The notes: generated from the sequence alone by a model not told the origin. DNA of 42,686 nucleotides from Acidobacteriota bacterium (GCA_019242475.1 JAFAVK010000062.1:1-42686), one strand, 5' to 3'. Numbered from the stretch's first letter, positions 9,426 to 17,653 are shown. A program made the numbers and translations.

Positions 9426-11114
9426 ATGGCTCTTCTGCACATCACAGACGCCAGCGGGCGTACGTGGCAGGTACCGCTCTCGCCGCAGGGCGTGTGCACC
9501 GTCGGGCGCGCGCCGGACAACCGCGTCGTCCTGAACGACCCGCGCGCGTCGCGCTACCACGCGCACGTCAAGTTCCAGGACGGCGCCTACGTCCTCTTCG
9601 ACGGCAGCCTCGACGGCAAGCGCTCGGCCAACCACGTCTTCGTCAACGGCGAGCAGAGGCTCGAACACCCCCTGCGCGACGGCGACAGCGTGCAGATCGG
9701 CGCCAGCCGCCTGCGCCTCGACCTCTCCGACGAGCGCCGGAAGGAGCCCGAGGCGCGCTTCGAGGACAGGCCGCTCGGCCACACGCAGCTGCTGGTTTCG
9801 GCCAACGACGTGATCCGCGCCGCGCTCGGGTCGAGCGCGCAGCAGCGCGGCGCCGTCCCCGCCACGGCCGAGCGCTCCTTCGCCGCCGCGCTCAACGCCG
9901 AGCTGGAAGAGCTGCGCGGCAAGGCGCGCATCCTCGCCCTGCTCTACGAGATGTCGAAGACCCTCGGCTCGGTCTTCGACCTCGACCCCATCTTCGAGAA
10001 GGCGTGCGAGGTCATCCTCAGCGCGACGCCGGCCGACCGCGTCGTCGCGCTGCTCTGCGACGAGTCGAAGCAGGACGGCGACGAAGACCTCGACGTGGTC
10101 GCGATGCGCGTCCGCGACGAGAACCGCGCCGACCGCGCGCGCAAGCAGCCCATCGGCCGCACCATCACGCGCAAGGTGATGCGCGAGCGGCAGGCGCTCC
10201 TTTCGCAGGACGCGGCGGCCGACATGGAGTTCGCGGGCGTCCACTCCATCGTCGCCCAAGGGGTGCACTCGACCATCTGCGCGCCGCTCGTCGCCGACAC
10301 GCGCGTCCACGGCGCGCTCTACGCAGACCGGCTCGACCCCTTCACCTCGTTCACGCGCGACGACCTCGAACTCGTCTCGGCGGTCGCCGCGCAGACGGCC
10401 GTCGCGGTCGAGAACGCGCGCTCGCACGCGCGGCTCGCGCGCGAGGAGGTGGCGCGCGCCAACTACGGCCGGTTCCTCCCCGAGTACGTCGTCCAGCAAA
10501 TCCTGGAGAACCCGGATTCGTTCAAGCTCGGCGGCATCAACCAGACTTTGACCGTGCTCTTCGCCGACATCCGCGGCTTCACGCGGCTCTCGGAGCACGC
10601 GCCGCCCGAGCGCGTCGTGCAGCTTTTGAACAACCACTTCACGGCGATGTCGGACATCATCTTCGCGCACGGGGGCACGCTCGACAAGTACCTCGGCGAC
10701 GGGCTGATGGCACTCTTCGGCGCGCCGACCGCAAGCCCCGAGGACGCCTGCAACGCCGTCGCGGCGGCCGTCCAGATGCAGCGCCGGATGGAGGAGATCA
10801 ACACGCAGCTCCGCGCCGAAGGGCTCGCCGAAATCGCCATCGGCGTCGGGCTCCACACCGGCGTCGCCACCGTCGGCTACATCGGCTCGGAGCGGCGTTC
10901 GGAGTACACGGCCATCGGCGACACGGTCAACCTCGCGGCGCGGCTGGAGCAGAACGCTCTGCCCGGCCAGATCATCCTGAGCGACGCCACGGCGCGCGCC
11001 GCCGAGGGGGCCGGCTGCGGCTTCCACCCGCGCCCGCCCATCACCGTCAAGAACCGCGTCCAGCCCGTCCCGATCTTCGAGGTTGACTGGAGGCAGGCAA
11101 AAAATGATGAGTGA
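9426..11114 (+). CDS. FHA-GAF-class III adenylate cyclase
   Basis: A 562-residue soluble signalling protein. An N-terminal FHA domain (about 5-105; GRAPDNRVVL, SRYHAHVKF) reads phosphothreonine. A GAF domain (about 165-330) contains the segment STICAPLVADTRVHGALYAD. The C-terminal class III cyclase domain (about 365-560) has metal-binding Asp in FADIRGF and in LDKYLGDG. The Lys of LDKYLGDG and the Asp of AIGD form the Lys/Asp pair typical of ATP selection, and the transition-state Asn/Arg lie in NLAARLE. I therefore predict cAMP as product. The ATG at 9426 follows the promoter at 9357-9385; longer in-frame starts would overlap it. The last codons (AAT GAT GAG TGA) are already part of a heptamer repeat. 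Pairing an FHA input with cyclase output suggests control by Ser/Thr kinases. Confidence 0.9.
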   Translation: MALLHITDASGRTWQVPLSPQGVCTVGRAPDNRVVLNDPRASRYHAHVKFQDGAYVLFDGSLDGKRSANHVFVNGEQRLEHPLRDGDSVQIGASRLRLDLSDERRKEPEARFEDRPLGHTQLLVSANDVIRAALGSSAQQRGAVPATAERSFAAALNAELEELRGKARILALLYEMSKTLGSVFDLDPIFEKACEVILSATPADRVVALLCDESKQDGDEDLDVVAMRVRDENRADRARKQPIGRTITRKVMRERQALLSQDAAADMEFAGVHSIVAQGVHSTICAPLVADTRVHGALYADRLDPFTSFTRDDLELVSAVAAQTAVAVENARSHARLAREEVARANYGRFLPEYVVQQILENPDSFKLGGINQTLTVLFADIRGFTRLSEHAPPERVVQLLNNHFTAMSDIIFAHGGTLDKYLGDGLMALFGAPTASPEDACNAVAAAVQMQRRMEEINTQLRAEGLAEIAIGVGLHTGVATVGYIGSERRSEYTAIGDTVNLAARLEQNALPGQIILSDATARAAEGAGCGFHPRPPITVKNRVQPVPIFEVDWRQAKNDE

Positions 11115-11195
11115 TGAGTGATGAGTGATGAATGAGAAGCCCGCTGCCTTTCATTCATCACTCATCATTCATCACTCATCACTCATCACTCATCA
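11104..11195. repeat. Heptamer-word inverted repeat A (word GTGATGA)
   Basis: The left arm (11104-11135) is made of GTGATGA words; the right arm (11151-11195) is made of the complementary CACTCAT and CATTCAT words. The arms pair around a short GC-rich loop (GAAGCCCGCTGCCTT). TGA occurs at 11105, 11112 and 11119, covering all three plus-strand frames. The left arm supplies the cyclase stop codon, and the right arm ends just before the mreB ATG. Confidence 0.85.
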
Positions 11196-11198
11196 CCT

Positions 11199-12308
11199 AT
11201 GTCTTCAAACACATTCATGCGCAGCCGGCGCTCGCTCTTCTCGCTGCAAGGGTGGCGCGACCTCGTGTCGGACTCGATGGCGATTGACATCGGCTCGACC
11301 TCGGTCATCATCGCCGTCCGGGGCCAGGGCGTGGTCGTGGACGAGCCGGCGGTCGTCGCCGTCAACAAGCTCTCGGGCGAGGCCGTGGCGGTCGGGCGCG
11401 AGGCGCACGAGATGCTCGGGCGCGAGTCGCGCGACGTAAGTCTCGTCTACCCCCTGGTGGACGGGGTGGTCGCCGACTTCGAGCGGACGCAGAAGATGCT
11501 CGACCAGTTCGTCCGCCGCGCGCGCAGCGGCATCTCGCACTTCAGCCGCCGCGCCGTGATGAGCGTCCTCTCCGGCATCACGCAGGTCGAGCAGCGCGCC
11601 CTGCTCGCCGCCGCCGAGTCGGCGCACATCGGCCGCGTCTACATGGTCGAGGAGGGTCTGGCGGCGGCCATCGGCGCGGGCGTCTCGGTCGAGGACAAGA
11701 ACGCTTCGGCCGTCGTGGACATCGGCGGCGGCACGACGAACGTGGCGGTCGTCGCGCGCGGGATGATCGTCTACGCGCAGGCCGAGCGCGTCGGGAGCCT
11801 CGACATCGACGACGCCATCGTCAACCGCCTGCGCCGCCACCACGGCCTCATCATCGGCGCGCCGACCGCGGAGACGTTGAAGAAGGAACTCGGGTCGGCC
11901 GTCGAGCCGCAGAGCCCCGCGCGCTCTTTGAGCGTCAAGGGGCGCGACGTGCAGACGGGCGCGCCGCGCGCCGTGGACGTTTCGAGCGAGGAGGTCTGCG
12001 TCGCGGCCGACGGCGTCGTCAAGCGCATCTCGCGCGTCGTCAACCGCGCGCTCGGCGAGTTGCAGCCCGAGGTCGCCTCCGACCTCTACGACCGCGGGCT
12101 CATCCTGACGGGCGGCGGCGCGCTCCTCGACGGCATGGCCGACTTCCTCAGCCGCGAGACGAACCTCTCGGCGCGCATGCCCGAAGACCCCCGCTACGCC
12201 ATCGTCAACGGCCTCTCGCAACTCTTCGACGAGCCGCTGCTCCTGCGCCGCGTCGCGCGCAACGAGCAGTCGCACCTCCTCGACGAGACGGCCGGCGCGT
12301 TCGAGTAG
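11199..12308 (+). CDS. mreB: MreB-like actin-family protein, not linked to mreCD
   Basis: 369 residues of the MreB/Hsp70-actin ATPase fold. Phosphate-1 motif is AIDIGSTSVIIAV (about 28-40), phosphate-2 is VVDIGGGTTNVAVV (about 170-183), and the adenosine motif is LTGGGALLDGM (about 300-310). Like MreB it has the VYMVEEGLAAAIGAG segment. MreB polymerises under the inner membrane and directs cell-wall synthesis in rods. Genuine mreB genes usually precede mreC and mreD; here a secreted protein and a protease follow, so this may be a paralogue. The N-terminal extension of about 25 residues (MSSNTFMRSRRSLFSLQGW) is basic and amphipathic and could aid membrane contact. The start lies 3 bases after the end of a heptamer inverted repeat, so leader folding may affect translation. 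Confidence 0.82.
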   Translation: MSSNTFMRSRRSLFSLQGWRDLVSDSMAIDIGSTSVIIAVRGQGVVVDEPAVVAVNKLSGEAVAVGREAHEMLGRESRDVSLVYPLVDGVVADFERTQKMLDQFVRRARSGISHFSRRAVMSVLSGITQVEQRALLAAAESAHIGRVYMVEEGLAAAIGAGVSVEDKNASAVVDIGGGTTNVAVVARGMIVYAQAERVGSLDIDDAIVNRLRRHHGLIIGAPTAETLKKELGSAVEPQSPARSLSVKGRDVQTGAPRAVDVSSEEVCVAADGVVKRISRVVNRALGELQPEVASDLYDRGLILTGGGALLDGMADFLSRETNLSARMPEDPRYAIVNGLSQLFDEPLLLRRVARNEQSHLLDETAGAFE

Positions 12309-12336
12309 GCACGGCGCCGGGCGGCCGGAAGATTGT

Positions 12337-13113
12337 ATGAGACTCCGCCACTTCATCGTCGCGGCGACGCTCCTCCTGCTCCCGCCCGCAGTCGCCCCCG
12401 TCCTCGCCTGCCAGTGCCGCGAGCGCCAGCCGCCCTGCTCCCAGTACGCGGAGGCGGACGCCGTCTTCGTCGGCTCGGTCACCAGTATCGTGCCCTACGA
12501 TGACCCTCAGTCCATGGCGAAGGCCGCCGATGAATACAAGATGGCGTTCGAGAGGGTGAGCTTCAGGCTGGAGCGCGCTTTCCGCGGCGTCGAAGGCGGC
12601 AGCGTCGAGGTCTTTGACTGGATGACCTCCTGCCGCTACGGCTTTGCGGCCGGCGGTCGTTACCTAGTTTATGCCTACCTCGATCCGAATACCAGAACGC
12701 TGAGCACGTCCTACTGCTCAAGGACGGCGGAGTTGTCGAAGGCGTCGGCCGACCTCGCTTACCTCAACGGCCTTGCCTCCGCCGCGCCGAAGACACTCAT
12801 CACGGGACTCCTCGCCGACCACGAGCGGAGGCTGAACGGTGTCAGGGTCACGGCGGAGGGCGGGGGCGGGCTCTACCGCTCCGCCTCGGACAAGGAGGGG
12901 TGGTTCAAGCTGGCCGTGCCGAAGGCGGGGAATTACAAGGTGCGGATATACCTTCCGCTCAATGTCGCCATCGCGGGGACGGAAGACCTTCTGAATAAGG
13001 TCGGCGGCACCTTGAAGACTCGGAAGCACTACGTCGTCTTCTACGACGTGGAGGTGCGCGGCGGCGCGTGCTCGTACCTCGACGTGCCGCTGTTTATCTT
13101 CCCGCGGCGTTGA
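12337..13113 (+). CDS. Secreted TIMP/netrin-like protein with C-terminal carboxypeptidase-regulatory-like domain
   Basis: A 258-residue exported protein. The signal peptide ends APVLA, so the mature chain would begin at Cys25 with CQC. An N-terminal CxC after the signal peptide, followed by a YAEADAVFVGSVTSI-type strand and further cysteines (SCRYGF, SYCSRT), is the pattern of TIMP-like domains. The sequence VLAC also weakly fits a lipobox. From about 155 a second domain (ITGLLADHERRLNGVRVTAEG, then GWFKLAVPKAGNYKVRIYLP) resembles carboxypeptidase-regulatory/SpaA-like beta-sandwiches. Function is unknown; protease inhibition is a known role only for the animal proteins. The gene starts 28 bases after mreB, with GGAAG about 7 bases before ATG. 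Confidence 0.65.
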   Translation: MRLRHFIVAATLLLLPPAVAPVLACQCRERQPPCSQYAEADAVFVGSVTSIVPYDDPQSMAKAADEYKMAFERVSFRLERAFRGVEGGSVEVFDWMTSCRYGFAAGGRYLVYAYLDPNTRTLSTSYCSRTAELSKASADLAYLNGLASAAPKTLITGLLADHERRLNGVRVTAEGGGGLYRSASDKEGWFKLAVPKAGNYKVRIYLPLNVAIAGTEDLLNKVGGTLKTRKHYVVFYDVEVRGGACSYLDVPLFIFPRR

Positions 13114-13146
13114 ACGTCGAAGCCCGAACCGGCGTCTAAGCACTGT

Positions 13147-14274
13147 ATGAACATCCTCGGGCTCTTCCGCCGGCAGATACAGGTGGCGCGCGTGTCGGGC
13201 ATCCCCGTGCGCATCGACTACCGCTGGTTCCTCGTCTTCGCGCTCTCGGCGTGGGTCATCGCGGTGAGCTTCCGCGAGGGGACGACGATGACGCAGTTCG
13301 TCCGCCTCGAAGCGGGCGCGGCGTGGGCGGCGGGCGTGCTGACGACCTTCGCGCTCTTCCTCTCCATCTTCGGCCACGAGCTGTCGCACGCGCTGCTCGC
13401 GCGCGCCGAAGGCATCGAGAGCGACGAGATCGTGCTCCACCCGTTCGGCGGCCTCACGCGGCTGCGGCGCGAGCCGGATAACCCGCGCGCCGAGTTCCGC
13501 ATCGCCATCGCGGGGCCGAGCGCGAGCTTCATGATCGGGCTGTTGTCGTTCGCAGGTTTCTACGTCTCGCAGCTCGCGGGTTGGGACGCGTTGGGCGCGG
13601 GGCTCACCATCATCGGCTTCTGGAACTTCATCATCGCGGCGTCGAACCTGCTGCCCGGCTACCCGCTCGACGGCGGGCGCGTGCTGCGCGCCTTCCTCTG
13701 GAAGCGGACGGGGCAGTTGGAGGACGCGACGCGCGTGGCGGGGCGCGGGGGGCAGCTCATCGGCGGCGCGCTCGGCGTCTTCGGCGTCTGGTTCTACTGG
13801 CGCGCGGGCGACCCTTTCATGGGGCTGTGGCTCGTCGTCGTCGGCCTCTTCCTCTTCGACGCGGCGCGCTCGGTCACGCGCAGGCGTGGACAGTTGCGCA
13901 CGGCCGGCGACGCGATGACCGCGGCCGTCGCCGTCGAGCCCGACTCGACGGTCGGCCACTTCGTGGATCACGTGCTGACGCTCCACCGCCAGGAGGCTTT
14001 TGCCGTCGCGCGCGCCGGGCGCCTCCACGGCATCCTCACGCTCAAAGACCTCAAGGCGCTGCCGCGCGAGCGCTGGCACCAGACGCGCGTCCGCGAGGTG
14101 ATGCGCCCCGTCTCCGAAGAACTCTTCGTCCCGCCCACGGCCCCGCTCGCACGCGCCGAGCGCCTCCTCAACGAGAACGGCGCCGGGGCGCTGGCCGTCG
14201 TTGACGACGCCGGTCAACTCGTCGGCCTCCTCCTGCGCGGCCGCATCAAACGCCGCGAAAAAGTCAGAGCCTAG
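13147..14274 (+). CDS. Site-2-protease-type M50 metalloprotease with CBS pair
   Basis: A 375-residue membrane protein. The zinc motif HELSH (about residues 78-82) lies in a membrane segment, and the third ligand region NLLPGYPLDGGRVLRA is at about 175-190. At least five hydrophobic segments are visible. Two CBS domains occupy about 255-370 (GDAMTAAVAVEPDSTVGHF; VREVMRPVSEELFVPPTAPL). This is the SpoIVFB-like group of S2P proteases, in which CBS domains are thought to sense nucleotides. They usually cleave anti-sigma factors or other membrane regulators; no substrate gene is evident here. It follows the TIMP-like gene by 33 bases in the same direction. Confidence 0.9.
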   Translation: MNILGLFRRQIQVARVSGIPVRIDYRWFLVFALSAWVIAVSFREGTTMTQFVRLEAGAAWAAGVLTTFALFLSIFGHELSHALLARAEGIESDEIVLHPFGGLTRLRREPDNPRAEFRIAIAGPSASFMIGLLSFAGFYVSQLAGWDALGAGLTIIGFWNFIIAASNLLPGYPLDGGRVLRAFLWKRTGQLEDATRVAGRGGQLIGGALGVFGVWFYWRAGDPFMGLWLVVVGLFLFDAARSVTRRRGQLRTAGDAMTAAVAVEPDSTVGHFVDHVLTLHRQEAFAVARAGRLHGILTLKDLKALPRERWHQTRVREVMRPVSEELFVPPTAPLARAERLLNENGAGALAVVDDAGQLVGLLLRGRIKRREKVRA

Positions 14275-14311
14275 AACCCGCCCGCCCGAACAACCCGCAG
14301 CAGCCTTCCGG

Positions 14312-14530
14312 TTCTAATACCAACTTGCGAAATAGAATAAGGCTCCTCAAGCTGGGAGCGCGGGCATCCCTGCCCGCCAAAGCGTGCCCCGGCACGCTTC
14401 CCACCTTTCGCTCTACCGCAACCTCGGGATTACAGTCTGCTGGCCTTCGCGCTTTAGCGCTCATGGCGGGCAGGGATGCCCGCGCTCCCAGCGAAGAGAT
14501 ACCTTATTTCCATTTGCAAGTCGGTATAAG
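14312..14530. mobile_element. Palindromic non-coding element with terminal inverted repeats (MITE-like)
   Basis: The outer ends 14312-14340 and 14502-14530 are imperfect inverted repeats of about 29 bases (ACTTGC and AATAAGG are shared). Inside, 14351-14378 and 14465-14492 are perfect 28-base inverted repeats containing GGGAGCGCGGGCATCCC. The core holds a small GC hairpin and no gene. In translation the inner arm gives the run 'GRDARAPS'. As I recall, this run recurs in spurious predicted proteins of several phyla, suggesting a dispersed repeat. It lies 37 bases after the M50 stop. Confidence 0.7.
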
Positions 14531-14542
14531 TGGGAAAAGTCC

Positions 14543-14920
14543 GGTTCGGAACCGGAACTTTGCGGTTTTAAACCCCAACATTCCGGTTCGGAACAGGAAG
14601 ATTTCGGTTCCGAAGAGGAAAGTTTCGGTTCGGAACAGGAACATTTCGGTTCCGAAGAGAAACATTTCAGTTCCGAACAGAAAAATTCGTGTTCGGAACT
14701 GAAATATTTCTCTTCGGAACCGAAATATTTCAGTTCGGAACAGAAAAATTCCGGTTCCGAACAGAAACGTTCGTGTCCAGAACTGAAATGTTCCGGTTCG
14801 GAACCGAAATGTTCCGGTTCCGAACCGGAATATTTCTCTTCGGAACCGAAATGTTCCTGTCCGTAACTCCGAAGGCCCGGCCCGGAACCGGAAATTCGGG
14901 GCTCCGGGCCGGAACGTCCT
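14543..14920. repeat. 21-bp tandem repeat array 2 (18 units)
   Basis: Eighteen consecutive 21-base units run from 14543 to 14920 with constant spacing. The core of most units is GGTTCnGAAC followed by an A-rich segment and TTTC or TTCC; many contain the dyad GGTTCGGAACC or GGTTCCGAACC. The last units turn GC-rich and fade. As in array 1 the period is a multiple of 3, so open frames encoding seven-residue repeats (FGSEQEH in one frame, FGTEMFR in another) run through it, but no credible start or ribosome binding site was found. With the palindromic element, it fills the 670-base gap between the protease gene and the next gene. Confidence 0.92.
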
Positions 14921-14944
14921 GGGGCGGAGGCGGGCGGCGGGTTC

Positions 14945-15427
14945 TTAAGAGTCGGAGTCGGGCGTCTTGTTGCCGGGCCGCGTGCGGGGTTTGCGCGTGA
15001 AGCGTTGGCCGAGGGACTCGATTGCGCCGTCGAGCGCTGAGCCCTTGCCCGCCGCGCGCACGAACTGATAGACGCGCAGCGCCGCGACGAACGCCTCGCT
15101 GCCGACCGCCGTGTAGGTGTCGTTCAGCAACTCGTTCAGTTGCGCGAACGCGGTCACGAGGGGCAGGAGCGCTTCGAACAGTTTCACGTCCCTGCGCATC
15201 TCCTCCACGTCGAAGGAGCGCGGCACGATGTCCGGGTTCTGCTCCGCGACTTCGAGCGCCTTGTCCACGAAGCCGCGGCCCTTGCTGCCCATCTTCGGCA
15301 GCGACTTGCGCTCTGCGGGCGTGAGGTCTATGAGGAAGGGGAGTTTCGCGCGGATGATGTTGATGGCGTCGAGGACGGCCTGACGGTCGGCCTCCGAAAG
15401 GGTCGCGCTGATCTGTTTGTCCGGCAT
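14945..15427 (-). CDS. Conserved hypothetical protein, 160 aa
   Basis: The start MPDKQISATLSEADRQAV at 15427 has AGGAGG 8 bases upstream; a longer in-frame opening to 15748 lacks one. The protein is soluble and helical, with a conserved-looking core LPFLIDLTPAERKSLPKMG, then RSFDVEEMRRDVKLFEALLP and DTYTAVGSEAFVAALRVYQ, and ends in a basic, disordered tail. I do not know a function. I recall similar short proteins in Blastocatellia-type genomes, which would fit the organism, but this is memory rather than a search. The upstream region (15428-15692) has no other gene on either strand that I can support. Confidence 0.7.
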   Translation of the reverse strand: MPDKQISATLSEADRQAVLDAINIIRAKLPFLIDLTPAERKSLPKMGSKGRGFVDKALEVAEQNPDIVPRSFDVEEMRRDVKLFEALLPLVTAFAQLNELLNDTYTAVGSEAFVAALRVYQFVRAAGKGSALDGAIESLGQRFTRKPRTRPGNKTPDSDS

Positions 15428-15692
15428 GACGTATCCTCCTCGCGCGGCGCTCGAAAAGTTGAGGGGCGCCGCGTCGTCAAGGGGCTTCGTTGAGAGGCCG
15501 AGCGGTCGAGCGTGGGCCGCCCGGACGTTAACCGCGTTCGAGAGAGAACGCGCGGAAGATAGCACACGCGCTCGCGCGCTTGAAGAGATTTGCAGGCCCT
15601 CATTCCCTTTAACAAGATTCAGCAGCCGGCCGCGCCCTACGTCTTCACGCCGCAGTGCGCGCGTCACCCGCGATGCCCCGGAAACGGCCCCG

Positions 15693-15721
15693 TTGATTCG
15701 CGCCCGTTTATGCCGCATAAT
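15693..15721 (+). promoter_or_regulatory. Sigma-70-type promoter for the CDF transporter
   Basis: -35 TTGATT (15693-15698), 17-base spacer, -10 CATAAT (15716-15721). The predicted transcription start is near 15728. An alternative TTG start for the downstream gene at 15721 would overlap the -10 box and be untranscribed, which argues for the ATG at 15763. Confidence 0.65.
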
Positions 15722-15762
15722 TGACGCGGAGGCGTGCAAACCAGACAAGGCGGAGGTCGCTT

Positions 15763-16710
15763 ATGTTGGCAGTGCTCGGTGCGCTGTTCGCCAACGCGGT
15801 CATCACTGTACTCAAGTTCATCGCGGCGGCGATGACCGGCTCCTCGGGCATGATGGCCGAGGCGCTGCACTCTTTGGCCGACACGACCAACCAGGTCTTT
15901 CTGCTTCTGGGGTTGAGGTTCTACCGCCGTCCGGCCTCCGAGAAGCACCCGTTCGGCCACGGCAAGGAGCGCTTCTTCTGGTCGTTCATCGCGGCCGTCT
16001 TCATCTTCGGCGTCGGCGCGACCTACGCCATCTACGAGGGCGTCATCAAGCTCTCGCACCCGCACCCGCCGGAGAACCTGGGCTGGGCCTACGGCGTGCT
16101 CGCCGCCTCGTTCCTGATCGAGTCCGGCTCCATCGCGCTGGCGATCTTCCAGGAGGTGAGGGAGGCGCACCACGAGGGGATGAGCTTCGCGGAGTACCTG
16201 CGCGAGTCGAAAGACCCGACGGCGAAGACCGTGCTCTTCGAAGACTCGGCGGCGCTCGTCGGCATCGTCATCGCGGCGACGGGGCTCTACCTGACCGAGC
16301 ACCACGCGGGGCCGGGCGGCGGCGCCTACTGGGACGGCGTCGCCTCGATCTGCATCGGCGGCGTGCTGGCCTTCGTCGCCTTCGCGCTGGCACGCTCGTC
16401 GCGCGGGCTTTTGCTCGGCGAGGCGGCGACGCCGAAGTCGCTCGAAGCGATCCGCGGCGCCATCCTCTCGCACCCGAACGTCTGCGAGGTGGTCGAGCTG
16501 CTGACGATGCACCTCGCGCCGAAGCAGATTTTAATCAACGCGCACGTCAACTTCCGCGACGACCTGGCGACCGACGACATCGAGCAGACCATCAACGAGG
16601 TCGAGCAGAAGATCAAGGCCGCAGAGCCGATGGTGGACATGATCTTCCTGGAGACGGCGCGCCGCAGCGAGCCCGGCCCCGACGCCCCCATCCCGCAGCA
16701 CATCGGATGA
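15763..16710 (+). CDS. Cation diffusion facilitator (CDF) family transporter
   Basis: A 315-residue inner-membrane antiporter that normally exports Zn2+, Fe2+, Co2+ or Mn2+ in exchange for protons. The segment SSGMMAEALHSLADTTNQ contains the first half of the membrane metal site (HSLAD). HPFGHGKERFFWSF is the conserved loop, and ALVGIVIAATG in a later helix carries the second half (FEDSAALVG). The C-terminal cytoplasmic domain (about 225-300) has the expected AILSHPNVCEVVELLTMHL. The ATG at 15763 is chosen for GGAGG six bases upstream and for its place after the promoter at 15693-15721. The stop codon begins a heptamer repeat. It may not share a transcript with cdaA because a hairpin lies between them. 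Confidence 0.88.
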   Translation: MLAVLGALFANAVITVLKFIAAAMTGSSGMMAEALHSLADTTNQVFLLLGLRFYRRPASEKHPFGHGKERFFWSFIAAVFIFGVGATYAIYEGVIKLSHPHPPENLGWAYGVLAASFLIESGSIALAIFQEVREAHHEGMSFAEYLRESKDPTAKTVLFEDSAALVGIVIAATGLYLTEHHAGPGGGAYWDGVASICIGGVLAFVAFALARSSRGLLLGEAATPKSLEAIRGAILSHPNVCEVVELLTMHLAPKQILINAHVNFRDDLATDDIEQTINEVEQKIKAAEPMVDMIFLETARRSEPGPDAPIPQHIG

Positions 16711-16799
16711 ATTTTTGATTTTAGATTTTTGATTTGCGATTCGAAGCCGTCGGCTCTCAGCCAAATCAAAAATCGCAAATCAAAAAGCTGAATTCAAAA
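16708..16799. repeat. Heptamer-word inverted repeat B (word TTTTTGA / TTTTAGA)
   Basis: The left side consists of TTTTTGA, TTTTAGA, TTTTTGA and TTTGCGA words. A perfect 16-base stem pairs 16726-16741 with 16771-16786 over a loop that holds a further small hairpin (GCCGTCGGC). Stops occur in all three frames (TGA 16708, TGA 16716, TGA 16730). It fills the gap between the CDF stop and cdaA. Confidence 0.8.
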
Positions 16800-17651
16800 A
16801 TGCTCCTTCAGGCGCACAACCAGTACTGGCAGTCCCTGCGCGAGCCGCGGAACCTCGTGGACATCGCGCTGGTCTTCCTGCTGGTCTACGCGCTGCTGCG
16901 GGCCATCAGGGGCACGCGCGCGGCGCCGATGGCGGCGGGGCTTCTGGCGCTCGGCGCGCTCTACTGGGCGGCGGTGCGGTTCGACCTGGCGACGCTCGAA
17001 TCCATCCTGCGCCTCTCGCCCTTCGTCGTCTCGGTGGCGGTCGTCGTCCTCTTCCAGAACGAGATACGGCAGGCGCTCGTCCACTTCGGCAACCGCTTCC
17101 GGATGCCCTTCCTCATCCGCCACCGCGGGCAGTTCGGCGAGGGCGTCTACGACGAGATCGTGCTGGCCGCGACGACGCTCGCCTCGACGAAGACGGGCGC
17201 GCTCGTCGTCGTCGAGCGCGGCGTCTCCCTGCGCAACGTCATCGAGGGCGGCGTGCGGCTCGACGCCGAGCTTTCCTACGACCTGCTCGTCACCATCTTC
17301 AACCCGGCGACGCCCCTGCACGACGGCGCGGTCGTCATCCGCGGCCACCGCGCAGCGGCCGCCGCCTGCTTCCTCCCGCTGACCCTCAACCCCCTGCTCT
17401 CGAAAGACCTCGGCACGCGCCACCGCGCGGCCATCGGCATCACGGAGGACACGGACGCCGTCGCGGTCGTCGTCTCGGAGGAGACGGGCCTCGTCTCCTT
17501 CGTGCAGGGCGGGCAGATCAAGCGCGGGCTCGACGGCACGCGCCTGCGCGCCTTCATCCTCGACGCGATGACGCCCGGCGCGCGCGACGCCGGGCCGGAA
17601 GGCGAACGACAGGCCGAGGGCGACTCGCTCTCGACGGAGGCGAGGGGCTGA
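16800..17651 (+). CDS. cdaA: Diadenylate cyclase CdaA (c-di-AMP synthase)
   Basis: 283 residues. Three N-terminal membrane helices (about 20-35, 44-58, 70-88) are followed by a DisA_N diadenylate cyclase domain. Its two signature motifs are present: DGA in TPLHDGAVVIRGHR (about 175) and RHR in GTRHRAAIGITEDTDA (about 205), needed for binding and condensing two ATP into c-di-AMP. The protein works at the inner face of the membrane. Starting at 16800 matches the usual CdaA N-terminus; an in-frame start at 16734 would translate the heptamer repeat. It is directly followed by cdaR and glmM, the classic operon in which the latter two modulate CdaA. A Ser/Glu-rich tail of about 25 residues after MTPGARD is unusual but unremarkable. 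Confidence 0.95.
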   Translation: MLLQAHNQYWQSLREPRNLVDIALVFLLVYALLRAIRGTRAAPMAAGLLALGALYWAAVRFDLATLESILRLSPFVVSVAVVVLFQNEIRQALVHFGNRFRMPFLIRHRGQFGEGVYDEIVLAATTLASTKTGALVVVERGVSLRNVIEGGVRLDAELSYDLLVTIFNPATPLHDGAVVIRGHRAAAAACFLPLTLNPLLSKDLGTRHRAAIGITEDTDAVAVVVSEETGLVSFVQGGQIKRGLDGTRLRAFILDAMTPGARDAGPEGERQAEGDSLSTEARG

Positions 17652-17653
17652 CG

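Noticed and set aside
3367..14920. CRISPR interpretation of the 21-bp arrays
   Set aside because: Units are directly adjacent with no unique spacers, and no cas gene is present.
14384..15000. Repeat-protein frames (FGSEQEH or FGTEMFR heptads) over array 2
   Set aside because: The 21-base period keeps several frames open at once; none has a convincing ribosome binding site or non-repeat domain.
15721..15762. TTG start giving a 14-residue longer CDF transporter
   Set aside because: It overlaps a well-formed -10 box, while ATG 15763 has GGAGG at proper spacing.
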